Source of the DNA: Saprospiraceae bacterium
Lineage (GTDB): Bacteria; Bacteroidota; Bacteroidia; Chitinophagales; Saprospiraceae
Assembly (NCBI GenBank): GCA_026993525.1
Contig: JALWSS010000092.1
Location: 1 to 64,000 of the forward strand
DNA length: 64,000 nt
Direction: 5' to 3'
The stretch's first letter is position 1, and each line of letters opens with the position of its first letter. The translations under genes and the position numbers were made by a program. Below, one piece after another: positions 8,289 through 15,113 of this stretch. The notes beneath the pieces were generated by a model, which did not search any database, was not told the DNA's origin, and saw nothing but the letters and a program-made list of their open reading frames with translations.

Positions 8289-9257
8289 ATGAATCCTCAA
8301 AGCAATATGTACGAATTGAGAAAGTCCCCGCCTGGGGTCTATCTGAACGAAGCGGATGAAGCATTCAGGGTAATTGTCGTTTTATCCTCTGGAATACTGG
8401 TTTTGTCCCAACCATTCCAATCTGCTGAGGAAGCGAAGAACTACTTCGAATCTTTCAATCGCCGGCCTCCCTCTGCAAAACGAGGCAGGGTCAGGGGTGA
8501 AAAGTCATCTTACTATTTTGAATTTCTCGATGGGAAAAGGAAAAGAGTGGTTGCGAAGAGTGAGTCCTTTAAGAGCATTGAAAAGGCTGAACTTGGCCTG
8601 GCAGAGTTCATAGAATTGATTTCTAACTCGTTGGTGAAGGAAGCAATTACGGAACCGGAAGAAGATCAACTGGTAATTCAGGATCAGGATGTCAGGGATG
8701 CAGGCAAGTACACCTATCGTTTGGAGATTTATCCGAAAAAAGACGAAGCCGGGACCTCGCTGACTTCAAGGATCACCAATGTCAGAACTGAAAGAAGCAC
8801 TTCATTCAACGGAATTGATGGTAAAGCCATTGAAGAATTTATTGCCAGGGATTTGCCTCAAAACAATCGCGAAAAGGAGGCACCAACGGAAGATATCCAG
8901 TTGACGGAGAAAGAAAAAATTGTTCAGAAAAGGGAGCCAATGACCCCCAAAGCTGCTTTCGGAATAGCTACCCTGGTTGAGGGAAAGCCGTCTAAGATTT
9001 TGCCAAAGGAGGCCAATGTTTCACTGAATATAGAGTTGCCGCCTGCGTTCAGAAAGCCTGAGCTTGAAGTGGGTGTGAAGCTGGTGCAAAGACAACTCCA
9101 TTATGATGTGCCTTTTTATTCCTTCAAAAAGAAACTACCCGCAAATAAAGACAAAGATTTGTCCATTGATCTGCCGGAAATTGGTTGCGCCGGCGTGTAC
9201 AGGCTGGAAGTGTCCGTGTCAGGGGCAACAGAAATTGCTTTTGTTCAGGTGGCCTGA
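8289..9257 (+). CDS. Unknown protein with YegP-like (DUF1508-type) repeats and a C-terminal beta domain
   Basis: 322 residues, no signal peptide. The N-terminal part contains segments resembling the YegP/DUF1508 fold: YYFEFLDGKRKRVVAKSESF followed by SIEKAELGLAEFI, and a further more degenerate copy before and after it. A Lys/Glu-rich linker sits near residues 190-225, and the last ~95 residues (NVSLNIELPPAFRKPELEVG to the end) look like an Ig-like beta domain. No enzyme motif seen. Function unknown. It starts 20 bp after a terminator, so it needs its own promoter or read-through. The assignment of YegP-like repeats is by eye. Confidence 0.6.
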   Translation: MNPQSNMYELRKSPPGVYLNEADEAFRVIVVLSSGILVLSQPFQSAEEAKNYFESFNRRPPSAKRGRVRGEKSSYYFEFLDGKRKRVVAKSESFKSIEKAELGLAEFIELISNSLVKEAITEPEEDQLVIQDQDVRDAGKYTYRLEIYPKKDEAGTSLTSRITNVRTERSTSFNGIDGKAIEEFIARDLPQNNREKEAPTEDIQLTEKEKIVQKREPMTPKAAFGIATLVEGKPSKILPKEANVSLNIELPPAFRKPELEVGVKLVQRQLHYDVPFYSFKKKLPANKDKDLSIDLPEIGCAGVYRLEVSVSGATEIAFVQVA

Positions 9258-9270
9258 ATGACGATGACGA

Positions 9271-9504
9271 TCAGTTCAAATTGCACTGCAGGTTATCCAA
9301 CCCGGGCTTTATAAAGGAGCCCCTATGCTGGTGTGGATTGCCTTCAGCCCCTGAAACCACGACCTCTCTGGATTTCAGGTTGATTCTCCTTTCGTAGTCT
9401 TTGCAGATTGGGCAAGTGAAGATAACCCAATCGCCTTCTACTTTCTGTTCACACTTGTGCGTGGAGGGATTTCCACTGAAATTGAAGTCAAATGAATACT
9501 CCAT
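9271..9504 (-). CDS. Small CxxC protein of unknown function
   Basis: 77 residues from MEYSFDFNFSGNPSTHKC. A CPIC motif (FTCPICKDYERRIN) with an upstream Cys and His suggests a zinc-knuckle or rubredoxin-knuckle fold. An earlier in-frame start eight codons upstream (9528) is possible; the ATG at 9502-9504 is chosen because the preceding residues add nothing. It ends 13 bp from the convergent YegP-like gene. The gap 9505-9718 to the divergent SARP gene shows no other feature. Confidence 0.5.
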   Translation of the reverse strand: MEYSFDFNFSGNPSTHKCEQKVEGDWVIFTCPICKDYERRINLKSREVVVSGAEGNPHQHRGSFIKPGLDNLQCNLN

Positions 9505-9718
9505 GGTCCGGAATTTTTTTGGTGACAAAACATAAACTATCCAATGAATTTGACTGATCGGAGGGTAACAAATTCAAAATTCATTTGATTAAACAGTCGA
9601 AGGGGCAACATCAGATTGGCCAGAATTGTACCAAAGCAAAGGTGGTCGTACTCTTGAATGGTGTTTTTGACAGGGTTAAGCTACTTTGAGGAAGCTATTT
9701 ATCCAAAATAGTTCCCAA

Positions 9719-11005
9719 ATGAAAAGCAAAAAGATCATCAGCTTCTTCACCCCTTCTCCTCAACGATTTCAACATCTGACAGAGCTGTTATCCGCTCACT
9801 TTGAAGTTCGGTTCAATCCCGGGCCAACTTCAAGGATCGTTGCCGGATCGCAAATGGTAATGTTCCACAACCATTTGCCATCGGCAGCCAGAGAGAAAGT
9901 ACTCCAATCACTTGAAGAATCAGGTTCTTCAGTTCCCATTTTGTTCATTGGTGAAAACCCCCATTCGGAAGATGTCATAGAAGCCTTCAGGTCTGGAGCA
10001 AAGGATTTTATCCTTTTGCCCGTTGAGTCCGAATTGTTGATGGCCAGAATTGAACGGATCATTGGAGAAGTATCAGGGCCGGCACAACCTTTGGCCAGAA
10101 TCGTCTCACAGGTCAGGAAGTACCTGAAGGTTGACAATTCAGCCACCGTTGGAATCGTGCCGGAAGCAGTTACTTATTCGGGGGCAAATCTGGAACAAAC
10201 TTTTACCCCGGGGGCAGACCTCGTTGTCAACTTCTTTGGAAATTGCAGTGTGTTTGCAAGTGACGAAAGGTTGATTCTCAAAGGTAAAAAAGCCAATTCC
10301 ATCTTGTATTTCCTGCTTTATGAGAGCCCTGGAAAAGTATGCAGGGACGCTTTGATTGACCGGTTCTGGCCTTATCACTCATTTGAGGCCGGCAAGAACT
10401 GTCTCAATGTTACCATTCATTCCATCAGAAAGGCCTTTAAGGAAATCGGTTTCAGAAAGGACGTCATTGTTTTCAAAAATGACTGTTACCAAATCAATTC
10501 TGATCTGGTCATAGAGTTTGACCACAGAAATTTTGAGTTGAACTGGCGAGTGGGAACAAGGCATGAACAAGCAGAAAGGGTTGCAGAAGCTGTTAATTGT
10601 TATCGGAAGGCTTTTGCGTACTACAGCGGGGCTTTTGCAGCAAATCTGAAGTCTGAAGAATGGTGTGAATTGAAGCGTGAAAAGTTTAAGGAACAGTGGT
10701 TGATCCTGGCTATCAGGCTCTGTTCATGCTACCTCAGGAAAAACAAACTGAACCTGGTAATAGACATCGCTCAGAAAATTCTAAAAGAGGATGCTTGCAT
10801 GGAAGAAGCCCATAAGTACCTGATGCGCTGTTATTCTAAAATGGGGCTGCGCAGCCAGGCGATCCGCCAGTACGAATTTTGCAGGCAGCGCTTATGGAGC
10901 GAACTCAAATTGCTTCCGGAACAGGAAACTGAAAAGTTGTATCAGAGTTTGCGAGGTATTGAATCAGGTATTCAGCCCACCACAAACACTGATCACTTGT
11001 CCTGA
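9719..11005 (+). CDS. SARP-type transcriptional regulator with a degenerate receiver domain
   Basis: 428 residues. The first ~120 residues have the pattern of a response-regulator receiver (SQMVMFHNHLP, VPILFIGEN, AFRSGAKDFILLPVE), but the phospho-acceptor Asp is replaced in MVMFHNHLP and the conserved Lys is replaced in ILLPV, so it should not be phosphorylated. Residues ~170-270 hold a Trans_reg_C-like winged helix (LKGKKANSILYFLL to VIVFKNDCYQI) and the rest is a helical BTAD domain (YYSGAFAANLKSEEWC to ELKLLPEQETEKLYQSL). The ATG at 9719 is used; an in-frame TTG lies at 9686. Its last 42 bp overlap the 3' end of fabG on the opposite strand. Confidence 0.85.
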   Translation: MKSKKIISFFTPSPQRFQHLTELLSAHFEVRFNPGPTSRIVAGSQMVMFHNHLPSAAREKVLQSLEESGSSVPILFIGENPHSEDVIEAFRSGAKDFILLPVESELLMARIERIIGEVSGPAQPLARIVSQVRKYLKVDNSATVGIVPEAVTYSGANLEQTFTPGADLVVNFFGNCSVFASDERLILKGKKANSILYFLLYESPGKVCRDALIDRFWPYHSFEAGKNCLNVTIHSIRKAFKEIGFRKDVIVFKNDCYQINSDLVIEFDHRNFELNWRVGTRHEQAERVAEAVNCYRKAFAYYSGAFAANLKSEEWCELKREKFKEQWLILAIRLCSCYLRKNKLNLVIDIAQKILKEDACMEEAHKYLMRCYSKMGLRSQAIRQYEFCRQRLWSELKLLPEQETEKLYQSLRGIESGIQPTTNTDHLS

Positions 11006-11713
11006 AATATAGCCCGCCATTTCAGACCCGAGGAACACACATACGTCTGCCACTTCTTCGCTTTTGCCGAATCGCTTCATCGGAATGTTGGCGAAGTAGG
11101 CCTCTTTCGTTTTTTCATCAAGTGCTTCGGTCATTTCCGTCTCAATGAAGCCTGGAGCAATGGCGTTGCATCGGATGTTGCGGGAACCGATTTCTTTTGC
11201 CACGGATTTGGTGAACCCGATCATCCCGGCTTTACTGGCGGCATAATTGGCCTGGCCGGCATTTCCGGTTATACCTACAATAGAACTGATATTAATGATG
11301 GAGCCGCCCCGGGCTTTGAGCATGGGGCGCATCACTTGTTTGGTAAGGTTGAAAACCGATTTGAGATTGGTGTGGATCACTTCATCCCACTGTTCTTCGC
11401 TCATGCGGAGCATCAGGTTGTCCCGTGTGATGCCGGCATTGTTGACCAGGATGTCAATCTGCCCGAACTCAGCGAGTACATCGGCTACAAGGCCAGCTGA
11501 CTGTTGAAAATCACTGGCATCAGAGCGATAGCACTGCACCTTTACATTGGTTTGCCCGGCTACTGAGTCGGCCAGGGCTTTGGCTTTTTCTTCAGAAGAA
11601 AGAAATGTAAATGCCACATTGGCGCCGTTTTCGGCCATGCGCTTTACAATGGCGGCTCCAATTCCACGTGAGCCTCCGGTGACCAGTGCTGTTTTCCCTT
11701 CCAGTAATTTCAT
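10964..11713 (-). CDS. fabG: 3-oxoacyl-[acyl-carrier-protein] reductase FabG
   Basis: 249 residues, typical for FabG. Short-chain dehydrogenase features: cofactor motif GGSRGIG, NNAG, the catalytic Ser in NISSIVGITG, and the YAASK Tyr-Lys pair; it ends SVCGGLNT, comparable to the usual VNGG-type tail. It catalyses the NADPH-dependent reduction of 3-oxoacyl-ACP in fatty-acid elongation. Co-directional with the downstream-numbered phosphodiesterase and helical-repeat genes (gaps 81 and 67 bp). Its stop lies inside the SARP coding region on the other strand. Confidence 0.95.
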   Translation of the reverse strand: MKLLEGKTALVTGGSRGIGAAIVKRMAENGANVAFTFLSSEEKAKALADSVAGQTNVKVQCYRSDASDFQQSAGLVADVLAEFGQIDILVNNAGITRDNLMLRMSEEQWDEVIHTNLKSVFNLTKQVMRPMLKARGGSIINISSIVGITGNAGQANYAASKAGMIGFTKSVAKEIGSRNIRCNAIAPGFIETEMTEALDEKTKEAYFANIPMKRFGKSEEVADVCVFLGSEMAGYISGQVISVCGGLNT

Positions 11714-11794
11714 GTTGTGTAGTTTTTTTCAGATGAATTCAGATTGAGGCTGGCTCAGGCTTTTCGGTGCGCAAATGTAAAAAAACAGCCCACA

Positions 11795-12574
11795 TCAAAG
11801 CGAGATTGACAGTCCGTCATAGGCAAGGGTTACATGAGGCGGCAGCGTGGGGTTGATCTTCTCAAATGTTCCCATGTGGTGGCTGATGTGGGTCAGGTAT
11901 GCTTGTTCAGGATGCAGTTCCTGTATCAGCTCCAGTGCTTCTTCAAGATTGAGGTGTGTTTTGTGGGGCTTGTGGTGCAGTGCATTGATGACGAGGTGTT
12001 TCAATCCGGTCAAACCGGATTTTGATTCTTCAGGAACTGTCTTGACGTCTGTGAGGTAGGCAAATTGACCGGTCTTGAAACCCAGAATAGGCAAGTTGCC
12101 GTGGAGTAGTTGCAGGCATTTGAAATGAATGTCTCCGATGACAAGTTCCTGTTGGTTCTCAATTTCAGTGAGAACAAGCTGTGGTGCTCCGGGATAGGGA
12201 TTCTTGTCAAAAATGTATTTGAAGCGCTGTTGAATTTCACCGAGCACCCTGCTCATGGCATAGACCGGCATTGGGCGCTTTTGTTTGAAGTTGAAGGGAC
12301 GGACGTCGTCCAGGCCGATGATGTGGTCGTTGTGTTCATGGGTGATGAGAACAGCATCCAGTTTTTTAACCCCTTCCCTCAACATTTGCTGCCTGAAATC
12401 AGGGCCGGTATCAATAACGACGGTGGTTTCCGGTGATTCGATCAGGATGCTTACCCGCAGCCTGTGGTCTCGCAAATCAGCGGAGGTACACACTTCGCAA
12501 TCACAACCGATGACCGGCACGCCTTGCGAGGTGCCTGTGCCCAAAAATGTTATTTTCAGAGGTTTTCCGGACAA
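11795..12574 (-). CDS. Metallo-beta-lactamase-fold phosphodiesterase (PhnP/cyclic-phosphate type)
   Basis: 259 residues. The N-terminal KITFLGTGTSQGVPVIGCDC and the metal-binding THEHNDHIIGLDD (HxHxDH) are those of the phosphoribosyl 1,2-cyclic phosphodiesterase-like branch; later His residues (LLHGNLP, INALHHKPH, THISHHMG) complete the di-metal site. Probably a cytoplasmic metal-dependent phosphodiesterase; substrate unknown since no phosphonate operon is present. No ATG precedes the conserved N-terminus in frame: the start appears to be TTG (12572-12574), about 20 bp after a TATCTTTG box on this strand. Confidence 0.88.
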   Translation of the reverse strand: MSGKPLKITFLGTGTSQGVPVIGCDCEVCTSADLRDHRLRVSILIESPETTVVIDTGPDFRQQMLREGVKKLDAVLITHEHNDHIIGLDDVRPFNFKQKRPMPVYAMSRVLGEIQQRFKYIFDKNPYPGAPQLVLTEIENQQELVIGDIHFKCLQLLHGNLPILGFKTGQFAYLTDVKTVPEESKSGLTGLKHLVINALHHKPHKTHLNLEEALELIQELHPEQAYLTHISHHMGTFEKINPTLPPHVTLAYDGLSISL

Positions 12575-12594
12575 TGGTTCTTCTTTTGTGCGGG

Positions 12595-12602
12595 CAAAGA
12601 TA
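12595..12602 (-). promoter_or_regulatory. Probable -7 box (TATCTTTG, minus strand) for the phosphodiesterase gene
   Basis: The minus strand reads TATCTTTG here, 20 bp before the TTG start. This limits how far upstream translation could begin and so supports the TTG. Confidence 0.45.
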
Positions 12603-12641
12603 ATTGACAGGTTTGTCTGTGTAACTGAGGAATGACACTAT

Positions 12642-14165
12642 TCACCCCCTGAGTGCTTCATAGGTGAGTTCCCAGAGTTTTTCATAGGGAATGGGTTCCA
12701 TTTCTGAGCTCTGCGGGGCCCTGGACAATGGCATCTCGGCCAGTTTTCTGATGTATTTCTTTGCCCTTTCGTAAACGGTGCGTTTGTGAAAATACCCAAG
12801 CGGAATCTGGGTGAGCATGTGAATGAAGCAATTGCTCCGGTAAGTGTCGTTTTTGCGAAGGTGACGGCCTGCATAGGCCTTGAGAGCTTCCACCCGTTCG
12901 ATTACTTTTTCCTGCCTGTTTTGCCGAAGGAAAAACAATATCTGTAGAGAAAGCACAGCGATGTTTGCCCCTCTTTTGTCCTTCGAGAACTCTGCCACCT
13001 GGTTCAGAAAGCGGCCCAGTTTGAAGCCTTTGAGCTGAGCTTCCTGCTTCATGGTAGGCCTGGCTTTTTCAGTCAATACAAGGTAGTGAATGAAAGCCTC
13101 CATCAGCAACCAACGCTCCTGGTAAACCCTTGGCAACTTGGCCCTTTCCGGTTTGTTGAAGGCCTCCAGAAATACCTTCAACGCTTCCTGATAATTGCCA
13201 GTGTGCAGGTTCAGCAAGAGTTCGTACTCCTTGATGATGAACCAGTTGTGATTAGGGACGGGATACTCATTCAAATAACTTTCTATTTCCACCTTTGCTT
13301 CAGAATAATGACCCAGGTGCAGCAGACTTGAAATGGCGGATATTTGAAAAGTGAGAAAGGCAGTGGGTGCCAGCAAATGCTTTTTGGGGGTCAAAGCTTT
13401 GATCGCCTCCCTGGCGCTTTTCAATACTTTGGAGTGATCATACACAAGATGGTAACGATACATCTTTACCCGGTAGTAATTCAAGTAGAACGATGCCGTA
13501 CGATGCTCAGGTGGTATTCTGTCAAGCTCTTCTACATACTTAATGGCCTCCGGCTCAAGAAAACTGTAAGAAGCTCTGGATTTTACGAAGTGAACTGCCA
13601 GCATGCTGTAATACTGTTCAGCTTTCATCTCGGCCTCCAGTTTCTGTAGTTGAAGATGCAGTTGCTTGTTCAGCTTCTCCAAAATTTTCGGATTGCCTTC
13701 TGTTAGTAAATAAATCGAGCGTAGTTGCCGTAGCGAAAGAACAGCCAGGTCCGTGAATTCAAATTTCAAAGCGGTTCGGTACAGCTGTTCTGCCAATTTC
13801 CGCCTTATAGATATAGAAACGAATCGGCCGGTCAGTATCTTTAATGATGCATAATCCTGGTGTCCTCGATAATACGCTCTTTGGATATCCCTGAACTTAG
13901 GCTGATTGAGGTCAATGAACAGAATGGAAGTCAGCAACTTCTTTTCAAGTTTTTTGATGGTTTTGTTCAATGCCTGTTCCGGATCCTTGTTCTTTTTGAA
14001 CAGCAAATCAATGGCATCTTCAGCTGATTTGATCTTCCCTGAATGAATCAATACATAGAGTTGCTCCGTCTTATTGGTCGCTGATATTGAGCCCTGACCG
14101 ATGATTTCCAAATTTTTGGCCTTGTTTTTGGAAACTACATTCACGAGTTCAATCAAATCCTTCAT
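12642..14165 (-). CDS. Large all-helical, TPR-like protein of unknown function
   Basis: 507 residues, almost entirely predicted amphipathic helices with repeated Leu/Tyr spacing typical of TPR/SEL1-like solenoids (for example LYRTALKFEFTDLAVLSLRQ and ALKVFLEAFNKPERAK). No signal peptide, membrane segment or catalytic motif. I do not recognise a named family; similar helical proteins are common in large Bacteroidota genomes and are often scaffolds or regulators. It contains the TTTRCCGAAGGAAA motif at 12920-12933, read as FLRQN on the coding strand, and the octamer at 12853. Confidence 0.7.
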   Translation of the reverse strand: MKDLIELVNVVSKNKAKNLEIIGQGSISATNKTEQLYVLIHSGKIKSAEDAIDLLFKKNKDPEQALNKTIKKLEKKLLTSILFIDLNQPKFRDIQRAYYRGHQDYASLKILTGRFVSISIRRKLAEQLYRTALKFEFTDLAVLSLRQLRSIYLLTEGNPKILEKLNKQLHLQLQKLEAEMKAEQYYSMLAVHFVKSRASYSFLEPEAIKYVEELDRIPPEHRTASFYLNYYRVKMYRYHLVYDHSKVLKSAREAIKALTPKKHLLAPTAFLTFQISAISSLLHLGHYSEAKVEIESYLNEYPVPNHNWFIIKEYELLLNLHTGNYQEALKVFLEAFNKPERAKLPRVYQERWLLMEAFIHYLVLTEKARPTMKQEAQLKGFKLGRFLNQVAEFSKDKRGANIAVLSLQILFFLRQNRQEKVIERVEALKAYAGRHLRKNDTYRSNCFIHMLTQIPLGYFHKRTVYERAKKYIRKLAEMPLSRAPQSSEMEPIPYEKLWELTYEALRG

Positions 14166-14351
14166 GGGTTAATCGAATTTGTTTTTTCATCCCTCTCCAG
14201 GAACTCAACCTCTTTTTTCTCCCAACACTACTAAATCCAAAGTTGAGCATCGCGGCTGACCACTGTTTGTCGGTTTCGCATTCCCTCTTGCTCATCACTC
14301 CCCACCCGTATTCACAAGGCTGGAAACTTTAACCAAACTCACACAATAACT

Positions 14352-14441
14352 ATGGATCTACTCACTTACATCGACATTGTCATCGACATCGTTACCGGAC
14401 GCCCTGAAAACATCATCATTGAAGATGATGCAGGGATGTAA
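14352..14441 (+). CDS. Candidate 29-residue small protein
   Basis: ATG to TAA, starting MDLLTYIDIVIDIV and ending IIIEDDAGM. The peptide is amphipathic and acidic, rich in Ile/Asp, unlike random translation of the neighbourhood. No ribosome-binding site is visible, which is normal in Bacteroidota. It is the only coding-like piece in the 948-bp gap between two leftward genes. Support is weak: composition and an ATG only. Confidence 0.3.
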   Translation: MDLLTYIDIVIDIVTGRPENIIIEDDAGM

Positions 14442-14565
14442 AAACTGGTCCTTGATCCTGAACGCCCTGTAAAACAAGGGGCAAACACTTACTCGTTTGG
14501 TTTGCCGGGGGAGAAAAGCACTCCTCCAGGCAAGGCCAAACCTACGACAAGTCTGTGAAATTAAG

Positions 14566-14600
14566 AAATCCAATCACTTGTTTATCAGGTGATTGGATTT
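14566..14600 (+). terminator. Hairpin, possible terminator
   Basis: AAATCCAATCACTTG (14566-14580) pairs with CAGGTGATTGGATTT (14586-14600), 15-bp arms with one wobble and a 5-nt loop. Only a short T-run follows. It could end the small ORF transcript. Confidence 0.45.
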
Positions 14601-14652
14601 CCTGTTGTCTTATCTAATGGTAAATCTGCTGTGCCAAAGTGGCTGTAATTCG

Positions 14653-14686
14653 TTTCTAAAGTGGGCTGAAACCCGCCATATCTTTG
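14653..14686 (+). promoter_or_regulatory. Probable promoter of a small RNA (TTTC-N22-TATCTTTG)
   Basis: A TTTC -33-like box at 14653-14656 and TATCTTTG at 14679-14686 with a 22-bp spacer, in a gap with no long coding frame and with a strong terminator ~200 bp downstream. Confidence 0.4.
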
Positions 14687-14687
14687 T

Positions 14688-14916
14688 ACCATCAGAAACG
14701 AACAACCGGTTGATCAGTCCCGGTTTCTTTGAAAAGAGTTACAGGTTTCTAGAATCGCTCCGTCAAACGCTCAAAAAAACGCTCCGAACAAATTTTTTTG
14801 TTCAACAACGCTCCGAAGAAGTATTGAAACGATTGATCATTTAAGCTGGGTTTTTTCAAGGTTAAAACACAAAAGCCAAGTTCGAGCCTCCGGTACACCA
14901 CCGGAGGTTCTTTTTT
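14688..14916 (+). ncRNA. Candidate non-coding RNA
   Basis: The interval between the promoter-like boxes (ending 14686) and the terminator (14887-14916) would give an RNA of about 220-230 nt. It holds three spaced CGCTC words (14755-14813) and a local hairpin around a T-run (GAACAAATTTTTTTGTTC near 14786-14803). A weak 83-residue frame overlaps it but looks non-protein-like. No known family (6S, tmRNA, RNase P) could be recognised by eye. Confidence 0.3.
14887..14916 (+). terminator. Strong intrinsic terminator
   Basis: CCTCCGGT (14887-14894), loop ACACC, ACCGGAGG (14900-14907), then TTCTTTTTT. No plus-strand protein gene precedes it, so it most likely ends the candidate RNA. The remainder of the gap to 15113 shows nothing recognisable. 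Confidence 0.8.
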
Positions 14917-15113
14917 GTGCATCCGTCAAAAGAAATGAAAAGTTGAGCAAATGGCAAGTGGAGAAAAAACGAAAGCAGCTCCGAAGTTGCTAATTGTAAA
15001 ATTAGTGAGAGTAAACCCGTGAGCTGCTTCCAGGAATAACGCCTATTTCTTTAAACCTCCCATATTACGTTTCAGGCCCTCATTCCGCTGCCAACAGCTC
15101 AAAAAAGTTCCAA

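Noticed and set aside
14870-14910. tRNA-like 3' end (TTCGAGC followed later by ACCA-like bases)
   Set aside because: The flanking bases do not form a T-arm or acceptor stem; they belong to the terminator hairpin.
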